A stretch of DNA of 64,000 nt from an uncultured Sutterella sp. (lineage in GTDB: Bacteria > Pseudomonadota > Gammaproteobacteria > Burkholderiales > Burkholderiaceae_F): NCBI GenBank assembly GCA_902463725.1, contig CABQGK010000009.1, positions 37,719 to 101,718 on the forward strand, read 5' to 3'. Under the pieces are notes generated by a model. The model searched no databases. It had not been told where the DNA came from and was given only the letters and a program-made list of their open reading frames with translations. Shown here in pieces: positions 9,261 through 18,388 of the stretch (position 1 is its first letter; every line of letters begins with the position of its first letter). The position numbers were made by a program, and so were the translations under genes.

Positions 9261-9292
9261 GATCGCTAGAGCGCGCTATCGCGCTCGGGTGT

Positions 9293-10408
9293 TTAGATCA
9301 ACGTCAAAAAGCGCGAGACCATGCGGATACGCTCTTCAACCGTATTGATCGAGAGGAATTCCTTTTCGCTATGGAAGCTTCCGCCGTCTGGGGCGCAACC
9401 ATCGACAACTGGCACCCCCATTTCAGCAATGTGGTTGCCGTCGCTACCTCCGCCCGCGTCGACCCACTCTGCGGTAAAGCCTTCGAGTCGAGCCGCTTCA
9501 GTAATCTTTGCAACGAGCTCTTTGGTGTCCTCTGAGAGCGGCATGGCTGGTGTGTAGCTCTTGACGGAGATTTCCTGCGTCACGCCTGCAACCCAATCAC
9601 GCGCGGCGAGCGCTTCAATTTGTGCGCGCAATGCAGCGCCATCTTCATCGAACCAGAAGCGTGTGTCGATCTCAAGTGCGCAGTCTTGTGGAATGACGTT
9701 AGAGACCGTACCACCGTGGATGACACCAGGGTTGACCGTGGTGCCCTTGGCTGCATCGGCGAGTTCATACGCAGCAAGTGCAAAACGCATGGCAGCGACA
9801 TTTGCGTTGGCACCGTCTTGGGGGTTGTTACCTGCGTGAGCAGCACGTCCCTTGAATTGTACTTTGAAGGCTTGAACGCCTTTGCGTGAACGAACAAGTT
9901 TGCCGCCAGCGCGAGCGGCTTCAAAAATGAGCACGTTATCGGCTTTAGCACCAATGCTCTTGAGCCACTCCGAGGAGTGCTTAGAGCCCGTTTCTTCATC
10001 AGGGTTGTAGGCCACGCAGATGGAGAGTCGGGCAAGATCCTCGGGGCGGGCAGCCTTAAGCGCGTAGTAGATGGCAAGCACACCGCCTTTGCAGTCCGAG
10101 CAACCAGGACCATAGGCTCGATCGCCATCGACGCGGAAGGGGCGAGCAGCTGCGGTTCCGTCTGGGAAAACCGTGTCGAGGTGTGCATTCATCAGTACGT
10201 CGTACTTCTCTGCCTCTGGCTTATTGCGTGCGATAAGGCCTCGACCCACTTCGGGACCTAGGTCGACGAGTTCACAAGTAAAGCCGATGGACTCAAAGTG
10301 AGCTTTCATAATTTCGGCAGCACGGGTGACGCCAGCGATGTTGGCGGTACCCGCGTCGAGATTGACGAGTTCAGAAAGATCCTTGAGATAGTTTGAGAGT
10401 ACGGTCAT
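9293..10408 (-). CDS. M20-family metallopeptidase, glutamate carboxypeptidase type
   Basis: The 371-residue protein resembles the CPG2 branch of M20 peptidases: zinc-dependent carboxypeptidases that release C-terminal glutamate or similar residues. Metal ligands and catalytic residues are seen in order: AHLDTVF (His, catalytic Asp), GPGCSDCKGG (bridging Asp), NPDEETGS (catalytic Glu-Glu), IFEAAR (Glu) and GSFHSEKEF (His). The dimerisation domain is inserted about residues 180-290. There is no obvious signal peptide, so it is probably cytoplasmic. The start at 10408 has a GAGGAG ribosome binding site; the frame is open further upstream without homology. The exact substrate cannot be told from the sequence. 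Confidence 0.85.
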   Translation of the reverse strand: MTVLSNYLKDLSELVNLDAGTANIAGVTRAAEIMKAHFESIGFTCELVDLGPEVGRGLIARNKPEAEKYDVLMNAHLDTVFPDGTAAARPFRVDGDRAYGPGCSDCKGGVLAIYYALKAARPEDLARLSICVAYNPDEETGSKHSSEWLKSIGAKADNVLIFEAARAGGKLVRSRKGVQAFKVQFKGRAAHAGNNPQDGANANVAAMRFALAAYELADAAKGTTVNPGVIHGGTVSNVIPQDCALEIDTRFWFDEDGAALRAQIEALAARDWVAGVTQEISVKSYTPAMPLSEDTKELVAKITEAARLEGFTAEWVDAGGGSDGNHIAEMGVPVVDGCAPDGGSFHSEKEFLSINTVEERIRMVSRFLTLI

Positions 10409-10763
10409 GAGACGCTCCTCTGAAAATGGGAAAATATTGAGCCCAAAGCAGAAGCGCAAAAGAAATGGGCTCCGTGCTTGGGCTTTGTGGGTATTGCTTG
10501 AGTGTAGCAAATTCAGTTCCGCGCTCTTTTTTGCAAACCACAGTCTTTCGCCTTGGTCAAATCGCTTTAGGGAATTGACGGGGCGAGCATGAATTAGCAC
10601 ATGTTTCGTCACATTTTTGCCGCACCCACCCACGCTCGATGCGCCGCTCAGAGCATTCTCGGTTGTCTAAGTAATATAGAATCAGGCAATAACGACCAAG
10701 GTGTCTGCACGATTCGCCTGTGGCGATCGCGCTAGCACTAGCCACATAGTTGGGAGTAAGACA
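10409..10763. other. Divergent intergenic region between the M20 peptidase gene and hflK
   Basis: This 355-base stretch holds the upstream regions of two divergent genes. A TATAGAAT sequence near 10675 resembles a -10 element for hflK, but I see no convincing -35 at the right distance. No RNA gene, repeat or small ORF with a ribosome binding site was recognised. Confidence 0.5.
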
Positions 10764-12239
10764 ATGTCATTGAATGACCCCCGTTGGGGCCGTGGCTCGC
10801 AAGACGAGTCTGACGATGAAGACCGCAAGGATGAGACGCGGCAGCAGGATGAGGACGGTGAGAAGCGTCGCGAATCCCCAAATAACACAAACCCCAAGCG
10901 CCCTCGTAAGGAGCCGAGCACGCAAGATGAGATTGATGCGATGCTTGAGGATGCAAAACGCCTTTTTGCTGAGATTTTTGGGGTAAAGACGGAAGGCGAT
11001 CGTCGCAGCCGTCCCAATAAGCTTAAGAGTCGAGATGATTTCTCGCGTGATGATGAAGAGCCAGAAGAAATCCGTCCAAGCCGTCATCGCACGGCGGAGC
11101 CGTCTGAGAGCGGCAGTGGGGGTGGTAACAACTGGCATCCTCCCATTCCACCGATCACACCGAAAAACCTCGGTCGTGGCACAGGCGTTGGGATGGGCGT
11201 GGCGCTTTTCATCGCGCTTGTCGGCTGGGCCGCTACGGGCTTTTACATCGTGCCGGAAGGTCAAACTGGCATTGTGACGACGTTTGGCCGCTATAGTGAG
11301 TCGACAGCCCCAGGTTTTCGTTGGCATATGCCGATGCCGCTACAAGATGTGCAGTTGGTAGATGTGAGTAGCGTGCGTACGGCCGAAATTGGTTCGGGTA
11401 GTCAGAGTGAGCGCCTGCGTGAAGCCCTGATGCTTACGGATGACGAGAATATCGTCGATATGCAGTTCACCGTGCAGTATCGCATTAAGCCAGGCACGGG
11501 CGCACGTGACTATGTCTTTAACATTCGGCAGCCTGAACGCACCGTGGTCCAGGCGGCAGAAAGCGCCATGCGTGAAGTCGTAGGCCGCAAGACCATGGAC
11601 AGCGTGCTCTTTGAGAGCAAGGCGGAAATTGCCGATGCTGTACGTAAGTCGATGCAAGATATGCTCGACCGGTATACCTCAGGTATTGAAATCATGAGCG
11701 TGGCTATCCAGAACGCGCAGCCTCCGCAGCAGGTTCAGGCTGCTTTTAATGATGCGGTTAAGGCTGGTCAGGATAGGGAACGCGCGATTAACCTCGGTGA
11801 GGAATATCGCAACGCGGTGATTCCGCGCGCTCAAGGTAACGCTGCCCGTCTGAAGGAAGATGCGCTCGGTTATCAGGCGCGCATCACTGAGACTGCTCGC
11901 GGTGATGCTTCGCGATTTGAAGCACTGCAGGCGGAGTATGCAAAGGCGCCCGAAGTGACACGTGACCGTCTCTATATCGATAGCGTCAAGGACGTTTTCG
12001 CTAAGACGACGAAGGTCTATGTCGATTCGCACAGCAACAACATGCTTTATCTGCCTTTGGAGAAAATCATGGAGAAAACGCGCCAGAGTGCTGAAGAGGC
12101 CGTGAGCGCGAGTACGCGCCAGAGTGAACCAGCACCGGCCGTTGTGGGGGGAGCGCAGCAGAGTGCTGCGCAAAGCTGGCAGGATCGCCGCACAGGCACT
12201 GAACTCGATACGAGTCTCAGACTCGGCCGCAACCGCTAA
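10764..12239 (+). CDS. hflK: HflK, membrane SPFH protein of the HflKC-FtsH complex
   Basis: HflK and HflC form a cage around the FtsH protease and modulate its activity. The 491-residue product has a highly charged, Gly/Asp/Arg-rich N terminus (about 1-120), one transmembrane helix (about residues 137-158), and an SPFH/band-7 domain (GQTGIVTTFGRY, APGFRWHMP), then a helical part and a Gln/Ala-rich tail. The ATG at 10764 has GGGAG upstream and gives the usual MSLNDPRWG start; the frame is open 21 codons further upstream. hflC follows 20 bases downstream. The hflK-hflC-hisZ-purA order is typical of betaproteobacteria. Confidence 0.94.
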   Translation: MSLNDPRWGRGSQDESDDEDRKDETRQQDEDGEKRRESPNNTNPKRPRKEPSTQDEIDAMLEDAKRLFAEIFGVKTEGDRRSRPNKLKSRDDFSRDDEEPEEIRPSRHRTAEPSESGSGGGNNWHPPIPPITPKNLGRGTGVGMGVALFIALVGWAATGFYIVPEGQTGIVTTFGRYSESTAPGFRWHMPMPLQDVQLVDVSSVRTAEIGSGSQSERLREALMLTDDENIVDMQFTVQYRIKPGTGARDYVFNIRQPERTVVQAAESAMREVVGRKTMDSVLFESKAEIADAVRKSMQDMLDRYTSGIEIMSVAIQNAQPPQQVQAAFNDAVKAGQDRERAINLGEEYRNAVIPRAQGNAARLKEDALGYQARITETARGDASRFEALQAEYAKAPEVTRDRLYIDSVKDVFAKTTKVYVDSHSNNMLYLPLEKIMEKTRQSAEEAVSASTRQSEPAPAVVGGAQQSAAQSWQDRRTGTELDTSLRLGRNR

Positions 12240-12259
12240 GAGCAGAGGGAGAGAAGAAC

Positions 12260-13150
12260 ATGAAGAAACTCAGTTCCTTGTTGACGCTCGTGCTCATTAT
12301 TGGCGTTGCTCTCAGACTCTGTGTCTATACCGTCAATGAACGGGAATATGCGCTGGTATTTGCGCTCGGTGAACTTAAGAGTGTCATCGATCAGCCAGGG
12401 CTTCACGTCAAGTTGCCACCACCTTTTCAGAACGTGGTTTACCTTGATAAACGTATTCTTAACCTCGATGGCGCTGATGCGGATTTGGTTCAGACCAGTG
12501 AGAAGAAAAACCTGTTGATTGATACGTTTGTGAAGTGGCGCATCGAAGATCCGCGCCTCTATTGGGTGTCCTTCCAGGGAAATGAACGTGCCGCGGAAAA
12601 TCGTCTCTCTGCGCTTTTGCGTGACGTGCTCAACATTGTCGTCAATAAGCGCACGGTCAATCAAATCACGAGCTCTGAGCGTGAAAAAGCGATGCGCGAG
12701 ATTTCCTCCATGCTGCAGGATCGCGTCAAGGATGTGGGCATCGGCATTGTGGATGTGCGCATGAAGCGCGTGGACTTCACCCCTGAGATTTCGGAGTCGG
12801 TCTACCGGCGTATGGAAGCGGAACGTAAGCGTGTAGCCAGTGAAGAGCGCTCTAAGGGTAATGCACAAGCCGAACGTATTCGTGCTTCTGCTGACCGTGA
12901 AAGCGAAGTGATCTTGGCGCAAGCCTATCGTGAAGCTCAGACCATCAAGGGTGAAGGCGATGCAGCTGCTGCCGATATTTATGCAAAGGCTTTTGCTCGC
13001 GATCCCGAATTCGCTCGTTTTTACCGCTCGCTCGAAGCGTACCGTAGTACCTTCCGCGATAAGAGTGATGTGATGGTGGTGGATCCTTCGAGTGACTTCT
13101 TCAAGTACTTGAAGAAGGAGCGCCCCGACGCAAAGCCCACTTCGCCCTAA
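12260..13150 (+). CDS. hflC: HflC, membrane SPFH protein of the HflKC-FtsH complex
   Basis: HflC is the partner of HflK in the complex that regulates FtsH. The 296-residue protein has an N-terminal transmembrane anchor (LLTLVLIIGVALRLCVYTV) and a band-7/SPFH domain with NEREYALVFALGELK and GLHVKLPPPFQNV. The coiled part is rich in ER-x-R-x-A motifs (EAERKRVASEERSKG), and the conserved end YRSLEAYRSTF follows. The ribosome binding site is GGAGAGAAG. An intrinsic terminator closes the hflKC unit shortly downstream. Confidence 0.95.
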   Translation: MKKLSSLLTLVLIIGVALRLCVYTVNEREYALVFALGELKSVIDQPGLHVKLPPPFQNVVYLDKRILNLDGADADLVQTSEKKNLLIDTFVKWRIEDPRLYWVSFQGNERAAENRLSALLRDVLNIVVNKRTVNQITSSEREKAMREISSMLQDRVKDVGIGIVDVRMKRVDFTPEISESVYRRMEAERKRVASEERSKGNAQAERIRASADRESEVILAQAYREAQTIKGEGDAAAADIYAKAFARDPEFARFYRSLEAYRSTFRDKSDVMVVDPSSDFFKYLKKERPDAKPTSP

Positions 13151-13196
13151 GCTTCAAGAAGCAGCACGCTTAAGGCGCGTGCACGCAGTGAAAACT

Positions 13197-13230
13197 AAAA
13201 CCCGACACTCTCTAGCAGAGGTCGGGTTTT
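13197..13230 (+). terminator. Intrinsic terminator after hflC
   Basis: AAAACCCGAC (13197-13206) pairs with GTCGGGTTTT (13221-13230), with an additional CTCT/AGAG inner pairing. The stem has A and T tracts on both sides, so it could work in both directions. Confidence 0.85.
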
Positions 13231-13382
13231 CCCGTGTAGGGAAGATCCCAAGGCGGAAAAGTGCGCAATACGGCCGCGCCAGCAAGGCATACTTTGCTAC
13301 ACTTCATCCTTGGGTCACAGATTTTGTCATCATCCTAGCCCCCTTCCTGCGGGTTGAGGGCCTCAATTAAAGGTGCGCGTGC

Positions 13383-14546
13383 ATGGCCAGCTGGTTATTG
13401 CCGGAACATTTTGCCGATATTCTGCCGCGCCAAGCCAGAAGCTTGGAGCGGATTTCGCGCAACATCATCGACTTACTGACCTCCTACGGTTTCGAACTTG
13501 TTGAGCCGCCTCTGGTTGAATACGTTGATTCGTTGCTCACGGGAAGCGCTTCAGATCTCTCCCGAAATACCTTCAAATTTACCGATCAAGGCGACGGTGG
13601 CCTGTTAGGGTTGCGTGCTGATATGACGCCGCAGGTGGCGCGTATCGACGCCCATATTCTCGGACGGCGTGGTGTGACACGCCTCTGCTACAAGGGTTTT
13701 GTCGTACACCAGACGCCAGCCCATCCACTCGCAAGTCGCCAGCCTTATGTGGTGGGGGCCGAGTTGTTTGGCTCCAAGGGACAGCGCACTGACTGTGAAG
13801 TCATTCGCCTAGCGGTGAGCGCAGCAAGACGCGCTGGCGTGCAGAAGATGCATCTTGACATTGGACACGTAGGGCTCGTGCGTGCACTACTCGCAGCGGA
13901 GACGCTCACACAAGAGCAGACAGCCATGGTGCTTGAAGCGCTTCGTCTCAAGGATCGTGTGCGCCTTGAGCCCCTAGCAGGGGTGCTCACGGATGAGGGG
14001 ATGAAAGCCTTGGTGCTGCTCACAGAAACTTATGGTGATCTCTCTGTGTTAGCGACATTGCGTCGCGAGCTACCTGCACGCGCTGGCGTAGCCGAAGCGC
14101 TCGATGAAGTTGCGTATCTGGCTGAACATGCGGGGGCTCGATTTGTCTCGGTTGACTTCTGCGATGTGCATGGTTACGGCTACCTCACGGGAGTGAGCTT
14201 TGCTGGTTATGTCGAGGGACTCTCACAGCCTGTGTTGCGTGGTGGTCGCTACGACAGCATCGGTGAAGCGTTCGGTCGTGCACGGCCAGCCGTGGGCTTT
14301 ACCGTGTACCTGCGGGAAATCATTTCTACAACCTACCATGCACTGCCTGAGGCGATTGTGGCGCCTGCGGAGGATTCCGAATCATTATCCAAAGCGATGG
14401 CGGCGTTGCGTGAACAGGGTGAGATTGTCGTGCAGCTTCTCCCAGGGGAGGCGGCTGAAGATTTGTTGTCTAGTTTTAAAATCGACCGTGCGCTTGTGCG
14501 GCTCGACAGTCAATGGGTGGTGCAAGCCACTGAAATTCGTAAATAA
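13383..14546 (+). CDS. hisZ: ATP phosphoribosyltransferase regulatory subunit HisZ
   Basis: HisZ is a catalytically inactive histidyl-tRNA-synthetase paralog. It assembles with the short form of HisG and gives it histidine feedback control in the first step of histidine synthesis. The 387-residue product has the synthetase-like core (LLPEHFADILP; LRADMTPQVARIDAH; LRGGRYDSIGEAFGR) but lacks the anticodon-binding domain. hisG is not in this window. The gene lies between hflC and purA, as in most betaproteobacteria, and purA starts 11 bases downstream. Confidence 0.93.
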   Translation: MASWLLPEHFADILPRQARSLERISRNIIDLLTSYGFELVEPPLVEYVDSLLTGSASDLSRNTFKFTDQGDGGLLGLRADMTPQVARIDAHILGRRGVTRLCYKGFVVHQTPAHPLASRQPYVVGAELFGSKGQRTDCEVIRLAVSAARRAGVQKMHLDIGHVGLVRALLAAETLTQEQTAMVLEALRLKDRVRLEPLAGVLTDEGMKALVLLTETYGDLSVLATLRRELPARAGVAEALDEVAYLAEHAGARFVSVDFCDVHGYGYLTGVSFAGYVEGLSQPVLRGGRYDSIGEAFGRARPAVGFTVYLREIISTTYHALPEAIVAPAEDSESLSKAMAALREQGEIVVQLLPGEAAEDLLSSFKIDRALVRLDSQWVVQATEIRK

Positions 14547-14557
14547 GGGAAATCCAA

Positions 14558-15853
14558 ATGGCCAAAAACGTGGTTGTTGTCGGTGCCCAGTGGGGTGACG
14601 AGGGTAAGGGTAAGATCGTGGACTGGCTCACCGAAAAGGTGGCTGGTGTGGTTCGCTTCAATGGCGGGCACAACGCTGGTCATACGCTCGTGATCAACGG
14701 CAGGAAGACCATTCTCCGTCTTATTCCGTCTGGCATCATGCACCCCACCTCCGTGTGCTACCTCGGTAACGGTGTTGTCTTCTCGCCCGAAGCGTTCTTC
14801 CGCGAGGTTGACGAACTGATTGCCGCGGGTGTCCCCAATGTCGAGAAGCGCCTCTTTGTGTCTCAGAACTGCCCGCTTATCATGCCCTATCACGTTGCGC
14901 TAGATAAGGCGCGTGAAGCCGCTGCGGGTGCCAAGAAGATTGGTACGACGGGGCGCGGTATTGGTCCTGCGTACGAGGATAAGGTGGCACGTCGCACTGT
15001 GCGTGTGGCCGACCTTTTTGAGCCGGAACGCTTCGCTGAGATTGTCCGTTCGGTGTTGCATTACCACAATTTCGTGCTCGAAAACTACCTCCATGCTGAG
15101 GCGCTTGACGCGGAAAAAGTCATCGCCGAGACACTCGCCTACGCCGACCGCCTCCGTCCGATGGTTTGCGATGTCTCTGAAGCGCTCAATGAGCAGATGG
15201 CCGAAGGTAAGAGCTTCCTCTTTGAAGGGGCGCAGGGGTCGATGCTTGACATTGACCACGGCACGTACCCGTTTGTGACCAGCTCGAACACCGTTGCGGG
15301 CTCAGCTTGCGCTGGCGCGGGTGTCGGACCTGACAAACTCAACTATGTCTTGGGCATTACCAAGGCTTACTGTACACGCGTTGGCGAAGGCCCCTTCCCC
15401 ACGGAATTGCTCTGTGAAATGGGTGAAGAGCTCCGTAAAAAGGGCAATGAATTTGGTGCGGTGACGGGGCGTCCTCGTCGTTGCGGTTGGTTTGACGGGG
15501 CAGCGTTGCGTCGTGCCGTGCAGATCAATGGCCTTTCTGGGCTCGCGATTATGAAGCTAGACGTGCTCGACGGGCTGAAGACTGTCAAGTTGGGTGTGGG
15601 CTACAAGTACAAGGGACAGGTGCTCTCTGTGATGCCTTCTGGCGCGGATGCCGTGGCAGAGTGCGAGCCGATCTTTGAAGAGTTCCCTGGCTGGAGCGAA
15701 AGCACGTTTGGTCTGACCAAGTGGGAACAACTCCCCGAATCTGCTCGCCGCTTCCTTACGCGTCTAGCGGAAGTCGCTGGGGCGCCGATTGCCTTGGTGA
15801 GCACGGGGCCGGATCGTGAACAGACGATTTTGCATACTGATCCGTTTGCTTAA
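14558..15853 (+). CDS. purA: Adenylosuccinate synthetase
   Basis: PurA joins IMP and aspartate with GTP to make adenylosuccinate, the first step from IMP to AMP. The 431-residue product has the typical length. Motifs seen are the N-terminal GTP loop QWGDEGKGKIVDWL with catalytic Asp, GHNAGHTL with catalytic His, TTGRGIGPAYEDK, and FEGAQGSMLDIDHGTYPFVTSS (in part). The C-terminal part carries STGPDREQTI. Ribosome binding site AGGGAA. It uses aspartate, the metabolite that the aspA module in this window breaks down. Confidence 0.97.
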   Translation: MAKNVVVVGAQWGDEGKGKIVDWLTEKVAGVVRFNGGHNAGHTLVINGRKTILRLIPSGIMHPTSVCYLGNGVVFSPEAFFREVDELIAAGVPNVEKRLFVSQNCPLIMPYHVALDKAREAAAGAKKIGTTGRGIGPAYEDKVARRTVRVADLFEPERFAEIVRSVLHYHNFVLENYLHAEALDAEKVIAETLAYADRLRPMVCDVSEALNEQMAEGKSFLFEGAQGSMLDIDHGTYPFVTSSNTVAGSACAGAGVGPDKLNYVLGITKAYCTRVGEGPFPTELLCEMGEELRKKGNEFGAVTGRPRRCGWFDGAALRRAVQINGLSGLAIMKLDVLDGLKTVKLGVGYKYKGQVLSVMPSGADAVAECEPIFEEFPGWSESTFGLTKWEQLPESARRFLTRLAEVAGAPIALVSTGPDREQTILHTDPFA

Positions 15854-15882
15854 AAACAAAGTCAACGCGGTCTAATTGATCT

Positions 15883-15919
15883 GAGGGCAGGATGTACATG
15901 CATTCTGCCTTCATTTTTT
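15883..15919 (+). terminator. Intrinsic terminator after purA
   Basis: GAGGGCAGGATG (15883-15894) pairs with CATTCTGCCTTC (15901-15912), with a 6-base loop and G-T pairs, and is followed by ATTTTTT. It closes the hisZ-purA unit. Confidence 0.85.
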
Positions 15920-16095
15920 GGCCTCGCAGTGCCAAATTCATGTAGAATCACACCTTTCTAAAAATCAAGCGCTTCACGGTGGTGTTGCTGCGAGGCGTTT
16001 GTCCTTTACCTTAAGATTTACGGGAGTCTCCGTCGCCCAGACGTTACATGACGCCAGTGAGGGCGCAGCGGCACACAATACTAAGCGAGTTTGAC

Positions 16096-16617
16096 ATGGC
16101 TGATAAATTCTATTCCTGGGACGAATATATTCGCCTCAATGAAAAACTGGTTGCCACCGTTGCCAAGAGCGGCTGGGAGTTCGACAGCATTCTTTGTCTT
16201 TCCCGCGGCGGTATGCGCCCCGGTGACTTCTTCAGCCGCGTCTATGACATGCCTCTGGCGATTCTCTCCACGAGTTCCTACCGCGAAGCCAAGGGGACGG
16301 TGCAGAGCGAGTTGGATATCGCCGAAACGATTACGGGTGTGAGCCGCCTCGAAGGTCGTGTGCTCCTTGTTGACGATATGGTTGACAGCGGTAAGACCAT
16401 CAAGGAAGTGATTGAAGTGCTCAAGCAGCGCTACCCCGAAATCACTGAAATCCGCGTGGCTGTGCTTTGGTACAAGTCGCACTCCGTACTCAAGCCCGAC
16501 TGGTACGTCGAATTCTTGCCTGACAATCCTTGGATTCATCAGCCGTTTGAAATGTACGATGCCATGGGCAAAGACAAGATTATTGAACTCGTTGAGGGCG
16601 CTGAAAAAACCGAATAA
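16096..16617 (+). CDS. Phosphoribosyltransferase (type I PRTase)
   Basis: A 173-residue PRTase-fold protein. The PRPP-binding motif is visible as VLLVDDMVDSGKT (about residues 94-106), and the PPi-loop region as LSRGGMRPGDFFSR. It resembles xanthine/guanine-type phosphoribosyltransferases, which salvage purine bases; the exact base cannot be decided here. The ATG at 16096 (MADKFYSWDEY) is the family-like start, while the frame is open 16 codons upstream. In betaproteobacteria such a gene commonly follows purA, which suits a purine role. A strong terminator follows. Confidence 0.85.
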   Translation: MADKFYSWDEYIRLNEKLVATVAKSGWEFDSILCLSRGGMRPGDFFSRVYDMPLAILSTSSYREAKGTVQSELDIAETITGVSRLEGRVLLVDDMVDSGKTIKEVIEVLKQRYPEITEIRVAVLWYKSHSVLKPDWYVEFLPDNPWIHQPFEMYDAMGKDKIIELVEGAEKTE

Positions 16618-16635
16618 ACGGGTGTTTAAATCTAT

Positions 16636-16677
16636 GGCTCAAGTAAACTTATTTTCAAATTTACTTGAGCCTTTTTC
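16636..16677 (+). terminator. Intrinsic terminator after the phosphoribosyltransferase gene
   Basis: GGCTCAAGTAAA (16636-16647) pairs perfectly over 12 bp with TTTACTTGAGCC (16660-16671), followed by TTTTTC. Confidence 0.92.
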
Positions 16678-16793
16678 TTTTTGCTCGCTCGAGTTGAGGT
16701 ATCTTCAATGCAATCGTCACGCTTGTGGTGCCGCCTTACCTCGATCGCCATGAGCAAAAAGAATTCTCTTTGGCAAGAAAGGAAATCAGTCAT

Positions 16794-18251
16794 ATGAGCG
16801 CAACCAAGACAACCACTGCTGTGATTGAGCAGAACATGGGGGTCGATACGCAGAGCCTGGATACAGCAGCAAATGCTGTCATCGGTTTTAGCGATCGTAT
16901 CGCGAAAGTCGTTTCTCAGTTCTTTACGCATATTTCCATTGAAAACCTGCTGCTACAGGTGGTCACGGTTGCCCTCAGTATTGCTGTCGGCTATTTTCTC
17001 TCGCGCAAGCTGAATGCCGCGGTGGATCGCCTGATGCCCAAGCGTGAGGCCAAAGGCTTCGTTGCCTATCTTCGGCGCGTGTTTGTGCGTTTTGTAAATA
17101 ACATCTCGTTTAGCTTTCTTTCTGGCTGCACCCTCTCGCTTGGCGCTTATATTCTTCTGCATGGACTCGGCTACCACGCTGTGTCGCTCTTCGTGGTTCG
17201 CATTGCCTATAGCCTCTTCTTCTCGTTTGCGCTGTTGTCGCTTTTGATGGAGTGCTTGCAGGGGATGGTCGGCAGTAGCTGGATTACCCCGCGTGTGCGA
17301 CGTTTCGTGACAACGACCTTTTGGTCACTTGCGGTATTGCAGTTCTTCGGCATTCTCACTGATGTGGTCGATAAGCTCAACAGCGTGAATGTGCCACTTG
17401 GTGGCGGTACCATGACGGTTTGGACGCTCATGGTGGCCATCTTCTCCGTGCTCTTGACGCTTGCAGTTGCCAACTGGCTTGCTGGTGTGGTCAAGCAGTT
17501 TATCGATGGACTCGATACGCTCTCCGCCAATATCAAGGTTGTGCTCTCGCGCATTGTCACGGTGGGTTTCATGATTTTGGCGGTGGTCACAGGACTGGGT
17601 TCAGTGGGGATTGACCTTACGGTGCTCTCGGTCTTCGGTGGCGCACTCGGCGTTGGCTTGGGCTTTGGGTTGCAAAAAATCGCGTCCAACTATATCTCTG
17701 GGTTCATCATTTTGCTTGACAAGTCCATCAAGATCGGTGACTTGGTTACGGTGGGAGGATTCCGTGGTGAGGTCACGGAGATCAATACTCGCTACACCGT
17801 GGTGCGTAATGCTGAAGGGGTTGAGAACATTGTTCCGAACGAAAGTTTTGTGACCAGCCCCGTGATGAATCACTCCTACGGCTTTGACTCCTGTGTCTCT
17901 TATGTGAACGTGGCTGTTGCGTACGGTTCGGATGTGGAACGTGCGCTAGCGATCATGCTTGAGGAGGGGATGCGTGAGCGCCCCCGTATCGATACAACGC
18001 GTCGCGGCTGGGCTTGCATTGATTCGTTTGGCGGCTCTGGTATCAATCTCTCACTTGGCTTCTGGGTCAAGGATCCCAAGAATGGCACAGCAGGTCTTCG
18101 CACACAGATTTCAGTGGCCATCATGAAGCGTTTTGCAGAGGAAGGTATTGAAATCCCGTATGACCGCCTCGAGATCAATTTGCGAGAAGTCGCTGCTAAA
18201 GAGCTTCCCGTGCTGATCACCGAGACGGGCTCGGCAAAGGAAGAAAGCTAA
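16794..18251 (+). CDS. MscS-family mechanosensitive channel
   Basis: A 485-residue inner-membrane protein with about five or six predicted helices. The C-terminal half has the MscS core: the pore helix with small residues (VFGGALGVGLGFGLQKIASN), then the beta domain (IKIGDLVTVGGFRGEVTEINTR) and the MscS cytoplasmic alpha/beta domain. Such channels release solutes on hypo-osmotic shock. The extra N-terminal helices make it larger than E. coli MscS (286 residues) and closer to the mid-size homologs. The ATG at 16794 has AGGAAA upstream; the open frame continues 23 codons further up. It stands alone between terminators. Confidence 0.88.
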   Translation: MSATKTTTAVIEQNMGVDTQSLDTAANAVIGFSDRIAKVVSQFFTHISIENLLLQVVTVALSIAVGYFLSRKLNAAVDRLMPKREAKGFVAYLRRVFVRFVNNISFSFLSGCTLSLGAYILLHGLGYHAVSLFVVRIAYSLFFSFALLSLLMECLQGMVGSSWITPRVRRFVTTTFWSLAVLQFFGILTDVVDKLNSVNVPLGGGTMTVWTLMVAIFSVLLTLAVANWLAGVVKQFIDGLDTLSANIKVVLSRIVTVGFMILAVVTGLGSVGIDLTVLSVFGGALGVGLGFGLQKIASNYISGFIILLDKSIKIGDLVTVGGFRGEVTEINTRYTVVRNAEGVENIVPNESFVTSPVMNHSYGFDSCVSYVNVAVAYGSDVERALAIMLEEGMRERPRIDTTRRGWACIDSFGGSGINLSLGFWVKDPKNGTAGLRTQISVAIMKRFAEEGIEIPYDRLEINLREVAAKELPVLITETGSAKEES

Positions 18252-18322
18252 AGCGCTCAGTCGCCGATAGCGTGCTCATCAAACTTAGATCAGGCGCGAT
18301 CGGTGTTGAGGCTAGGAGAGTT

Positions 18323-18371
18323 GAGAGGTTTGCTTGTTTCGTGCAAGCCTCTCTTTCTTGGAGAGGCTTGC
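18323..18371 (+). terminator. Terminator with a second, overlapping stem
   Basis: GAGAGGTTTG (18323-18332) pairs with CAAGCCTCTC (18344-18353) followed by TTTCTT: a terminator for the mscS-type gene. The same CAAGCCTCTC can pair, perfectly over 11 bp counting one more G-C, with GAGAGGCTTGC (18361-18371). Two mutually exclusive hairpins are thus possible between the convergent mscS-type and HicB-like genes. Confidence 0.7.
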
Positions 18372-18388
18372 GTTTGCGTGGCGCGCTA

